Assembly (NCBI GenBank): GCA_964431655.1
Contig: CAYSKJ010000060.1
Span: 1-16,829 of the forward strand
DNA from: CAYMEV01 sp964431655 [NCBI: uncultured bacterium]
Lineage (GTDB): Bacteria > CAYMEV01
Direction: 5' to 3'
Length of the DNA stretch: 16,829 nt
Shown here: positions 7,628 through 14,504 of the stretch, piece after piece
How positions within the stretch are numbered: position 1 is the stretch's first letter
How the letters are laid out: the number at the start of each line of letters is the position of its first letter
Position numbers and translations under genes: made by a program
The notes under the pieces: model-generated
The model's database searches: none
Seen by the model: only the letters and a program-made list of their open reading frames with translations
Told to the model about the DNA's origin: nothing

Positions 7628-8705
7628 AATCCACTCTCAATATAAATCCTGCTATAATCATCGTCGCAAGATAACTGGAACCCCCGAAGGAAAAAAGCGG
7701 GAGGGGAAGACCCTTGGAGGGAAGAAGATTAACCGCCACGGACAGGTTCAGGCATACCTGCAAAGCCAGAAGGAATACCATTCCAAAAGAGGCATATTTC
7801 TTGAAAAAATCGTTATACTGGGTTTCATAGGCTATATGAAAACCCTCAAAAATGAGGATAATATAAAGCACAATAAGGGATATGGCGCCTATCAGGCCTG
7901 TCTCTTCAGCATATATGGAAAATATGTAGTCAGTATGGCTTTCCCTCAGGAAGAAACACTTGTTGAAGCTGTTTCCGAAGCCTTTTCCCATTATGCCTCC
8001 GGTTGCTATACCCTGAATGCTCTTATAGGGCTGATAGCCCTTGTCGAACCGGTCAATCTCGGGATTAAAGGCTACCCGGACCCTTTCCATCCTCCAGGGA
8101 TGGATAAGGATGAATATACTTACCAACACTGCAAGAAGGAGGACACAGAATATCAAAATTTTAATGTTGAAACCTGCCACATATATCAATATAAGGGCTG
8201 TAAGCGACAAAATCATCGCATTTCCCAGATCCGGCTCCAGGGCTATCATTACAAAAAATACAATTATTACCGCAAGCTCCTTTTTCAGGTATTTCAGGGT
8301 AAAGTTATTTTCCTGTATCTGGGAAAGCCATGCAGAAAGGGTAATAATTATTCCTATCTTAGCAAATTCCGATGGCTGAAAACGAATCCCCATAATGCCT
8401 ATCCATCTTTTTGCGCCGTTTACTGTCACACCCAGCCCTGGCATGTGAACCAGGGCAAGGAGCAGGAAAGATACAATCAGAACAGGCAATGCAAATTTCC
8501 TGATAGTCTTAATCCTTTGGGAATAAACAGCAATCATAAGAAAAAAGCCCAGGGCGACGGTAAAGATTCTCTTGTAAATAAAGGAATCGGCTTTTTCTCT
8601 GAATTGAATATCTGTAATATTTATGATAAACAGGGTGCCTATAACTGTTATAACCATGATAGTGAGAAATATATGCCTGTTTGAGTTCAGTAAATAATCA
8701 AGCAT
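7602..8705 (-). CDS. ftsW: FtsW/RodA-family peptidoglycan glycosyltransferase
   Basis: SEDS proteins polymerise lipid II into glycan strands together with a class B PBP. This 367-residue product has about ten hydrophobic helices and the family signatures VNGAKRWIG (95-103), FQPSEFAKIG (109-118), EPDLGNA (157-163), GYQPYKSIQGIATGG (223-237), FLRESHTDYIFSIYAEETG (252-270) and LLPSKGLPLPLFSFGGSS (327-344). Asp259 in HTDYIFS fits the catalytic aspartate known from RodA and FtsW. It is encoded between murE and murC and two genes after the division PBP, so FtsW is preferred over RodA. An AAGGGG site precedes the ATG. The start overlaps murE by 8 bases. The protein is a little shorter than many FtsW proteins, with a short cytoplasmic N-terminus. 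Confidence 0.93.
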   Translation of the reverse strand: MLDYLLNSNRHIFLTIMVITVIGTLFIINITDIQFREKADSFIYKRIFTVALGFFLMIAVYSQRIKTIRKFALPVLIVSFLLLALVHMPGLGVTVNGAKRWIGIMGIRFQPSEFAKIGIIITLSAWLSQIQENNFTLKYLKKELAVIIVFFVMIALEPDLGNAMILSLTALILIYVAGFNIKILIFCVLLLAVLVSIFILIHPWRMERVRVAFNPEIDRFDKGYQPYKSIQGIATGGIMGKGFGNSFNKCFFLRESHTDYIFSIYAEETGLIGAISLIVLYIILIFEGFHIAYETQYNDFFKKYASFGMVFLLALQVCLNLSVAVNLLPSKGLPLPLFSFGGSSYLATMIIAGFILRVDYENKKQKC

Positions 8706-10203
8706 TTTTTCCCCTTGCGTTAATGGATTCTTTCAGTATCTCCCTGTCGCTGAAGTGATAAAACCTGCCGCCTTCCTCCAGGGACTCTTCGTGGCCCTTG
8801 CCGAGCAGAAGGATTATATCCCCCGGTCCTGCATACTCCACAGCGATCTCTATGGCTTTCCTCCTGTCATCCTGGATTATTACCTCAAGGGATTTTAGGC
8901 AATCCTTATCAATTCCACGGTATATGTCCGATATTATATCCAGAGGCCTTTCATCCCTGGGATTATCCGAAGTAAGTATCAGCACGTCAGAGAACATGGA
9001 TGCATATTTGCCCATGAGGGGTCTTTTGCTTTTGTCCTTGTTACCCCCCGCGCCAAAGACCGTTATTATTCTTGAGCCGGGATGAGTCATCCTGAATTCC
9101 TTTATTACTCTTAATATGGCATCGGGTGTATGGGCATAATCCACAACTGCCTTGAAATCATCATCATAAACCACCTCGACCCTGCCCGGAATGCCCTTAA
9201 AATTCTCTATAGACTTTGCAATGCAGGAATTGGTAATACCAATGCTTTTTGAGACTGCTATTGCCAGAAGAATATTCTCATGCATAAAGTCATTAAGGTA
9301 GCCGGTTGAAACTGATATTTCTCCATCCGGCGTCCGTATCCACAGCAGAACCATCCTGTCGCTGTATTTTTTCTGCCTTATATAATAATCACCTGCAGGG
9401 TCATTAAAGGTTAACAGGTTTTTTTTGCCCGCCAGGCTTTTTAAGGCACTGTCCTGAGCAAGGGTGTAAGGTATTATGCAATACCCGCCTTCCTGCACAT
9501 GGTCAAAGAAACTCATCTTCACTTTCCTGTATTCATCCATGTTCCCGTGATAATCAAGGTGGTCCTGGGAGATGTTTGTAAGTGCACCTATAAGGAAGGG
9601 AAAATTTTTTACCCTTTTACGGTGTATGGAGTGGCTTGAGACTTCCATGACAGCCCAGCTGATGCCTTTCTCCTGCATCATGCTGAAAGACTGCAGGGAA
9701 TCCAGAGCCAGGGGGGTGGTCATATCTGCTTTTATAAAGCCCTCCCCCAAATCATTGTATATTGTTCCAAGGAGCCCGCAGCCTTTGTTCCAGTTATTTA
9801 TAATCGAATGGATAAACATAGCTGTGGAGGATTTGCCGTTGGTGCCTGTAATCCCGATCAGGTTCATTCTCTCAAGCACATTATCATAGAACCTATCCCC
9901 GACAGCTGTCATTATGCCTTCTGCATCCCTGACAAGGACCATGTCTATGCCTGCACTGAACCGGAGGTAAGCTTCCCTCTCATCGGTAACAATCCCCGCA
10001 GCACCTTTTTTTATAACATCTTCTATATATTTATTGCCGTCATCTTTCAGACCCTTTACCGCAAAAAACAGACTGCCAGATCCTGCTTTTCTGGAATCGT
10101 AATGAAGCTCGATCACATCCTTGTCATGCATTATGCTCCTGTCCAGAGTGCCAATCCCTTCACAAAGCTGGCTGAGCCTGAAATATCTGCTTTTGCTTTT
10201 CAT
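8698..10203 (-). CDS. murE: UDP-MurNAc-tripeptide synthetase MurE
   Basis: MurE adds the third amino acid of the peptidoglycan stem peptide to UDP-MurNAc-L-Ala-D-Glu in the cytoplasm, using ATP. The 501-residue product has the N-terminal domain with LHYDSRKAGSGSLFFAVKG (33-51), the ATP loop GTNGKSS (120-126), EVSSHS (187-192), ISQDHLDYHG (211-220), Lys229 in YRKVKMSFF as the likely carbamylated lysine, DYAHTPDA (355-362), FGAGGNKDKSKRPLMG (383-398) and GKGHEES (468-474). The substrate loop reads DNPR (413-416), the form common in meso-diaminopimelate-adding enzymes; ornithine use cannot be excluded. Start: an AGGA touches the ATG directly and the only better spaced element is weak, so initiation may rely on coupling with the PBP gene, 17 bases upstream. 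murF, which usually follows, is absent from this window. Confidence 0.95.
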   Translation of the reverse strand: MKSKSRYFRLSQLCEGIGTLDRSIMHDKDVIELHYDSRKAGSGSLFFAVKGLKDDGNKYIEDVIKKGAAGIVTDEREAYLRFSAGIDMVLVRDAEGIMTAVGDRFYDNVLERMNLIGITGTNGKSSTAMFIHSIINNWNKGCGLLGTIYNDLGEGFIKADMTTPLALDSLQSFSMMQEKGISWAVMEVSSHSIHRKRVKNFPFLIGALTNISQDHLDYHGNMDEYRKVKMSFFDHVQEGGYCIIPYTLAQDSALKSLAGKKNLLTFNDPAGDYYIRQKKYSDRMVLLWIRTPDGEISVSTGYLNDFMHENILLAIAVSKSIGITNSCIAKSIENFKGIPGRVEVVYDDDFKAVVDYAHTPDAILRVIKEFRMTHPGSRIITVFGAGGNKDKSKRPLMGKYASMFSDVLILTSDNPRDERPLDIISDIYRGIDKDCLKSLEVIIQDDRRKAIEIAVEYAGPGDIILLLGKGHEESLEEGGRFYHFSDREILKESINARGKNA

Positions 10204-10220
10204 TCCTGTTTATTAAAACC

Positions 10221-12029
10221 TTACATTTTCCTTATGTATTTCTTTCCTGTAAAATTCAGGTAACTGATAGTAAATTCAGTTATCCTGGCAAAATATGGCG
10301 CTGCCACAGCCCCTCCGTAGTATTCTCCCCTGGGGCTGTGAACGATGACCATAACTGCAATCTCTGGTGTTTCAGCCGGCGCCATGCCTATAAAGGAAGA
10401 AATGAACCTGCCTTTGTAATAACTGCCTGTTTCTGTATTGAATATCTGTGCAGTGCCGGTTTTACCTGCCGTTTCCACGCTGTCCACCCGGGCTTTCTTC
10501 CCGGTGCCTGAAAGGACCACCTGCCGGAGAAGTTCTCTCATAATCCTGGCAGTCTTTTCTGTAATTACCCTTTTTTTACTTTCGGTTATGCCGTTTAGAT
10601 CAATTTTTTCAAAAAGGCTGTTAGAAAGGTATTTTACAACCTTGGGAGCCTCCATCACCCCGTCATTGGCAATAGCCTGATAAAAGGCAAGCAGCTGAAC
10701 AGGGGTCACGCTGATACCCTGGCCTATAAAGCTCAGCAGCCTTGAGTGTTCATCATTTAATACTGCAATATTGGTAAGGCTTCCGGAGGATTCAGCGCTG
10801 AGCGATATACCTGTCCTGGTTCCAAAACCGCAATTTTTAAGAAATTCTATCCACTTAACCCTCGGTATATCCCGGGAAAGCTTGATTGTTCCAATATTAC
10901 TGCTCTTTGAAAATACCTCCATGGGTTTAAGTTCATTGTATGGATGGGCATCATGGAACCGGTATCTGCCGAGATTAAAAACCCCGTTTTCACAATTAAG
11001 CTTTTTATCACTGTAAATGTCCACCAGATTATTTTCTATAAGGTACGCAAAGGATACAGTCTTAAAGGTACTGCCCGGTTCATAGGAAAAAGCAACCGCA
11101 GGATTAGCCGCAAACCTGCCCTGCTGATCCCGGGAATCTTCAGGGCAAAGCACTGAAAAAGCCAGCAGGTCACCGCTTGATACTTCCTGAACCAGTATTA
11201 TGCTGTATAGGGGCTCATATCTGGCGCACAGTTCTTCATTGATTTCATGGGCCTTCTGCTGTATGGGCTGGGATATGGTCAGGGTAAGGTCATATTTGCG
11301 CGACTGGTTTTCCTTATAGACTGAGGATACCCTCATAACCCTCCCCCTGCCGTCAATGGTGTTTTTATTGCCCTCACCGGGAACCTGTCTTAGGTATTTA
11401 TCAAACACAAGCTCCAGCCCTTCCTTTCCCACGCCGTAGGAATCCGTCCTCCCCAGCAGGTGGCTGAGAGAATCCCCAAAGGGGTAGATGCGGTCATACT
11501 CAATCTTGTATTTTACCAGATTTGTTTTTACCTTCCCACCCAGTTTTTCCTTTGCCAGTTCATTGATTTCCATAATTCTCTCAAAATCTTCAGAAGCAAC
11601 AAGCCTGCTGATATAGCTGAAATGGCTTTCCCTGGCAACTGCATTCATGATGTAGTTTACTGTTCTGCCGGTTCTTTCTGAGAGAATATCAGCAAACCAG
11701 GCCAGCTCCACGGGCTCCAGGACTGATCTTGTTTCAGCGGGGTTTATATAGATTGACGGTTTTTTTACGCTTGCTGCCAGTATCCTGCCGTCCCGGTCAT
11801 ATATGGTGGACCTCTCAAAGGTCTCCCTTGATGTAAATTCGGTATCCCTTGAAAGCTTTGCAATATGTGCTTCATGCTGAATAACCTGCAGAAAGAAAAT
11901 CTTGAAGGCTATGGCGCTGAAAAAGGCCAGGAAGAGAAAGGCAATGAACAGTATCCTGTTGTTCACATCCCGGAATTTGGACTTTATATCCTCATAATCA
12001 AAAAAGACAAAAGCATTTAAAATTATCAT
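10221..12029 (-). CDS. ftsI: Class B penicillin-binding protein (FtsI/PBP3-type transpeptidase)
   Basis: This is the septal transpeptidase expected to cross-link peptidoglycan made by FtsW. The 602-residue product has a cytoplasmic tail, one transmembrane helix (about 26-49), the PBP dimerisation domain starting RETFERSTIYDRDGRILA (68-85), and the transpeptidase domain with all three active-site motifs. These are Ser320-Thr-Phe-Lys323 (in EPGSTFKT), Ser376-Ser-Asn378 (in KSSNIGT) and Lys523-Thr-Gly-Thr526 (in AGKTGTAQ). IGQGISVTPVQLLAFY (435-450) is also typical. No PASTA domains follow the catalytic domain. The ATG overlaps the ftsL-like stop as ATGA, so the two are translationally coupled and their products probably form a complex. 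Cluster position argues for a division role rather than elongation. Confidence 0.95.
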   Translation of the reverse strand: MIILNAFVFFDYEDIKSKFRDVNNRILFIAFLFLAFFSAIAFKIFFLQVIQHEAHIAKLSRDTEFTSRETFERSTIYDRDGRILAASVKKPSIYINPAETRSVLEPVELAWFADILSERTGRTVNYIMNAVARESHFSYISRLVASEDFERIMEINELAKEKLGGKVKTNLVKYKIEYDRIYPFGDSLSHLLGRTDSYGVGKEGLELVFDKYLRQVPGEGNKNTIDGRGRVMRVSSVYKENQSRKYDLTLTISQPIQQKAHEINEELCARYEPLYSIILVQEVSSGDLLAFSVLCPEDSRDQQGRFAANPAVAFSYEPGSTFKTVSFAYLIENNLVDIYSDKKLNCENGVFNLGRYRFHDAHPYNELKPMEVFSKSSNIGTIKLSRDIPRVKWIEFLKNCGFGTRTGISLSAESSGSLTNIAVLNDEHSRLLSFIGQGISVTPVQLLAFYQAIANDGVMEAPKVVKYLSNSLFEKIDLNGITESKKRVITEKTARIMRELLRQVVLSGTGKKARVDSVETAGKTGTAQIFNTETGSYYKGRFISSFIGMAPAETPEIAVMVIVHSPRGEYYGGAVAAPYFARITEFTISYLNFTGKKYIRKM

Positions 12030-12286
12030 TCCTGGTCACCATCCGAGGCCTGTCCGGGCATATAGGCTTCAAGCCTTCCGTAATCAGTATTTTGTTCCAG
12101 GTGGCTTTTTAAAATCCTGTTCTCATTGGTCAAATCTTCTATCTGCTTCTCCAGGCTTGCAATTTCCGGGCCGTTTAAAGCAATATCGTTCTTTATCCTG
12201 GCAAAAGAAACCAGGCTGTAGATAAGAAGGCCAAGTATAATTGAATAAAGTATATAATTTATAACTCTTAGAACCCTTTCATCCAT
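12026..12286 (-). CDS. ftsL: FtsL-like bitopic division protein
   Basis: The small product (86 residues from the ATG at 12286) begins MDERVLRVINYILY, has one transmembrane helix (about 8-27) and then a heptad-like coiled coil (about 41-66, EIASLEKQIEDLTNENRIL) outside the membrane. This is the architecture of FtsL, which binds FtsQ/DivIB and activates the FtsW-PBP synthase. Primary sequence is poorly conserved in this family, so the call rests on topology, size and position between rsmH and ftsI. The frame can also begin at a TTG at 12292 that overlaps the rsmH stop. However, GAGAGG at 12295-12300 lies 8 bases from the ATG and only 2 from the TTG, so the ATG is preferred. The C-terminus GQASDGDQE is acidic. 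Confidence 0.8.
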   Translation of the reverse strand: MDERVLRVINYILYSIILGLLIYSLVSFARIKNDIALNGPEIASLEKQIEDLTNENRILKSHLEQNTDYGRLEAYMPGQASDGDQE

Positions 12287-12288
12287 GA

Positions 12289-13236
12289 TCAAAGCCTCTC
12301 GAAAGCCCTAAGCCTTGCGGACCTGGCTCTGGGGTTTGATATTACTTCCTTTGCACAAGGCCTTAGGGGCTTTTTTGTAAGATTGATTCCCAGGCTTTTA
12401 TTAACGGGCGCTGGACGGAATTTATTCTCCTTTTCCCGGAAGGAATACCTGCGGATAAAATCCTTCACTATCCTGTCCTCAACAGAATGAAAGCTTATTA
12501 TTATCAGCCGGCCTCCACTGTTAAGGCAGTCAGGAATGGCCTGCATGAAAGAATTCAGGTTCTCAAGCTCTTTATTGATATAAATTCTGAATGCCATAAA
12601 GGTTTTGGTAGCCGGATGTATTTTACCCCTGTAGCCTTTTTTGGCCTCCTGTACAATGACTGAGAGCTCTTTTGCCCTGGTTATGCTTTTCCTCCTGGTA
12701 TAAATGGCTTTTGCAATCCTTTTTGAATAGCTCTCATCAGCATACCTGAACAATATATCGCAGATCTCCTCTTCTTCCATATCGGGCAGAACCTCGTAAA
12801 GAGGCATGCCGGAGCTTGTGTCCAGCCTCATGTCAAGCAGTGCATCATCATTGAAGGAAAAGCCCCTTTGAGACTCAAAATAATGATAGGAACTTATCCC
12901 CAGGTCAGCTAATATAAAGTCTGCTCCTGCTATGCCATGGGAGGAAAGGACTGCTTTAATATTCCTGAAATTATCATTGGCAAAATGAACGGTGCCTTTT
13001 CTGTATTTCTGCAGACGGCTGGAAGCCCTGGAAAGAATATCAGAATCCGCATCCAGGCACAGCAGGATAAGGTTCCGGATAGCTGATTCCAGAATTTTAC
13101 TGCTATGCCCGCCCTCGCCTGTGGTTGCATCCACAATAATACTGTGCTCTCTCTTGATAAAGGATAGAATCTCCTCAACAAAAATCGGCTCATGAACTGG
13201 AACATCGGCAAAATTGTCAATATCAAAGGATATCAT
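12289..13236 (-). CDS. rsmH: 16S rRNA (cytosine1402-N4)-methyltransferase RsmH (MraW)
   Basis: RsmH uses S-adenosylmethionine to methylate N4 of C1402 of 16S rRNA near the ribosomal P site. From the ATG at 13236 the product has 315 residues, close to the usual length. Motifs are VHEPIFVEEIL at the N-terminus, the SAM-binding DATTGEGGHSSK (36-47), LCLDAD (60-65), ILADLGISS (108-116), RGFSFNDDALLDMRLD (124-139), HPATKTFMAFRIYINKEL (207-224), SFHSVEDRIVKDF (248-260) and NPRARSARLRA (301-311). An upstream ATG at 13263 would add nine residues and overlap mraZ by 41 bases. AGGAG at 13248-13252 lies inside that extension, 11 bases before ATG 13236 and 8 before an in-frame TTG at 13239, so the shorter form is likelier. 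The family is unmistakable. Confidence 0.95.
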   Translation of the reverse strand: MISFDIDNFADVPVHEPIFVEEILSFIKREHSIIVDATTGEGGHSSKILESAIRNLILLCLDADSDILSRASSRLQKYRKGTVHFANDNFRNIKAVLSSHGIAGADFILADLGISSYHYFESQRGFSFNDDALLDMRLDTSSGMPLYEVLPDMEEEEICDILFRYADESYSKRIAKAIYTRRKSITRAKELSVIVQEAKKGYRGKIHPATKTFMAFRIYINKELENLNSFMQAIPDCLNSGGRLIIISFHSVEDRIVKDFIRRYSFREKENKFRPAPVNKSLGINLTKKPLRPCAKEVISNPRARSARLRAFERL

Positions 13237-13639
13237 CAATATTGTTGCTCCTGTCATATTCATTGAACACTTCCGGGTTCCATACGGCTATATGATCAAC
13301 AGCACCAACTACCACTACACTGCTGTTTCCTTCAATACCGGATATGCTCAGGAGTCTTTCGCTAAGCTGGATTCTGCCCTTGGAATCAAGTTCTTTTATC
13401 TCAGTAACACTGCCTATCTTGGATTTTATGTCCGTGATACCGCGGCTAAGGCCAAGCTCCACTTCTTTGGCGATAAGGATATCAAAAAGCCTGCAGGGGT
13501 ATATCTCTATCTTGTTGGTCCTGGCGACAGCAACCACATTATTGTTGCTGTCAACAATTGCATCTCTCCATTCCTTCGGAATCGGCAGTCTGTTCTTTTC
13601 ATCAATCTGCCTTTTATTAATTCCTCCAAAATAGCTCAT
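13223..13639 (-). CDS. mraZ: Transcriptional regulator MraZ
   Basis: MraZ is a DNA-binding protein of the AbrB-like fold that forms rings and controls its own dcw operon by binding repeated TGGG-type boxes before mraZ. The 138-residue product has the two expected swapped-hairpin halves, with cores IDEKNRLPIP (12-21) and LDSKGRIQL (84-92). The first half has Asn where the usual motif D-x-K-G-R has Gly. The N-terminus MSYFGG and the ending VDHIAVWNPEVFNEY (114-128) are typical. GAGG lies upstream of the ATG at a suitable distance. It is the first gene of the cluster and is preceded by three direct repeats that fit its operator. The C-terminus overlaps the rsmH start region. Confidence 0.93.
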   Translation of the reverse strand: MSYFGGINKRQIDEKNRLPIPKEWRDAIVDSNNNVVAVARTNKIEIYPCRLFDILIAKEVELGLSRGITDIKSKIGSVTEIKELDSKGRIQLSERLLSISGIEGNSSVVVVGAVDHIAVWNPEVFNEYDRSNNIDDIL

Positions 13640-13692
13640 TTATCAATCCTCTATTAATAACTTTTTCATATATGACAAAAATTGTTATTTAT

Positions 13693-13722
13693 TTCCCACT
13701 TTTATACCACCTTATCCCATTT
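13693..13722 (-). promoter_or_regulatory. Probable MraZ binding boxes (three direct repeats)
   Basis: Read on the minus strand, three TGG-type boxes lie in a row: TGGG (716-719), TGGT (706-709) and TGGG (695-698, all +13000), spaced 10 and 11 bases, about one helical turn each. The contexts are AAATGGGATA, AGGTGGTATA and AAAGTGGGAA. Known MraZ operators in Escherichia coli are TGGGN repeats at about 10-base spacing, and mycoplasma operators carry AAAGTG repeats; these boxes combine both. They begin 54 bases upstream of the mraZ ATG and overlap the likely -10 element, which would suit repression. Confidence 0.75.
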
Positions 13723-13731
13723 AATAATCAA
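13701..13731 (-). promoter_or_regulatory. Putative promoter of the dcw cluster
   Basis: On the minus strand, TATAAA at 13706-13701 matches a sigma-70-type -10 box. TTGATT at 13731-13726 is a candidate -35 box with a 19-base spacer, or TGATTA with 18. A second TTGATT copy abuts it at 13737-13732, and an A-tract just upstream (13751-13758) could act as an UP element. The middle MraZ-type box lies next to the -10 element. Spacing is longer than ideal, so the exact -35 is uncertain. Confidence 0.45.
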
Positions 13732-13739
13732 AATCAAAT

Positions 13740-13901
13740 AAATATTAGATTTTTTTTGCTTATTTTTCAGGGTTTATGAACCTGTAATGTATATATTATT
13801 GGACTAATAACCGATAAATCTTGTATTATTTTGGTTTTATGCGAGAAATATGGAAAAATCCGGTATTTTGTTCATATGAGCCTGACTTCGGGATGCAGAT
13901 G
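13740..13901. other. AT-rich gap upstream of the dcw promoter
   Basis: These bases separate the upstream three-gene group from the promoter and boxes of mraZ. No gene with a credible start was found on either strand. A short imperfect inverted repeat (CAGG...CCTG, about 13769-13784) is present. In the minus direction it is followed by A-rich rather than T-rich sequence, so it does not look like an intrinsic terminator for the upstream genes. Read-through into the dcw cluster is possible. Confidence 0.5.
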
Positions 13902-14492
13902 TCAGACTATTTCTTTGACATGGCCGAAGAGTTCCAGCCACTTTTCCAGAAGAGGATATATCTCATATTCCAGGAGGTCAGAAACCAGGACAAAATCCCT
14001 GGACTCCTGGCTGTCCATCATTTCCTTCAGGAAGGAGACAAAATCCGATATCTGAAAATCATTGAGCTTTATATCCGTATCATTGAATATCCCGTGCTTG
14101 GCAAGGAAATCCACCAGGTCCAGGAGCCAGTAGAAGGAATCAACAAGAATGGACAGCTGTTTTGAAGCCTCCGGGATTGAGCCTTCCCTGAATTCCATGG
14201 CTACTTCCTTTACCCCTGCCAGCAGTGATTCCCTAATATGCTTAATCCCTTCCTCCACGCTTTTTTCCAGAACCTTGTCTGTCTCCTCTGTTATAACATA
14301 AATATTCTGCCCTCTGTAGGGAAGGTCCAGGGATGTTTCATCCGCCTGATCGAAGGGTTCATCGTCGATGGATATTGATGTTATTAGCCTCCGGTTGTCA
14401 TTTGCTATCTCCATGAGCTTTTCTATTATATCCCTAAGATTGATAAAGTCACCCTTGATATCAATCAAGTCTCCATTGATATTGACTTCCAT
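13902..14492 (-). CDS. Unrecognised acidic protein between GT9-like gene and mraZ
   Basis: I do not recognise a family. The 196-residue product is acidic, with no signal peptide or membrane helix, so it is probably cytoplasmic. Residues 1-70 alternate short strands and a helix: VNINGDLIDIKGDFINL, a helix, LITSISIDDEPFD, and then QNIYVITEETDK. This could be a small beta-grasp-like domain, but that is a guess from pattern alone. Residues 75-196 look all helical and hydrophobic at regular intervals (LVDSFYWLLDLVDFLAKHG; YEIYPLLEKWLELFGHV). AGGAGG at 14498-14503 lies 2 bases from an ATG at 14495 and 5 from the next ATG at 14492, so the second is preferred. It starts 12 bases after the glycosyltransferase-like gene ends and probably shares its transcript. 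A role as a helper or chaperone of that system is inference. Confidence 0.75.
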   Translation of the reverse strand: MEVNINGDLIDIKGDFINLRDIIEKLMEIANDNRRLITSISIDDEPFDQADETSLDLPYRGQNIYVITEETDKVLEKSVEEGIKHIRESLLAGVKEVAMEFREGSIPEASKQLSILVDSFYWLLDLVDFLAKHGIFNDTDIKLNDFQISDFVSFLKEMMDSQESRDFVLVSDLLEYEIYPLLEKWLELFGHVKEIV

Positions 14493-14504
14493 CATTCCCT
14501 CCTT

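Noticed and set aside
7494-8684. Plus-strand frame of 396 codons opposite ftsW
   Set aside because: The minus strand encodes an unmistakable FtsW with all family motifs. The plus-strand product is low in hydrophobic pattern, rich in Tyr, Lys and Cys, and resembles no family.
13652-13678. Alternative mraZ promoter with TTGTCA (13678-13673) as -35
   Set aside because: Near-consensus -10 hexamers downstream are only 13 to 15 bases away, too close, and would leave almost no leader before the ribosome binding site.
13769-13784. Inverted repeat CAGG...CCTG upstream of mraZ as terminator of the upstream group
   Set aside because: The stem is short with a bulge, and on the minus strand it is followed by an A-rich stretch, not T.
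13821-14165. Plus-strand frame of 114 codons overlapping the unassigned acidic protein
   Set aside because: No ribosome binding site, and most of its length is antisense to a gene that has a strong AGGAGG site and is continuous with the operon.
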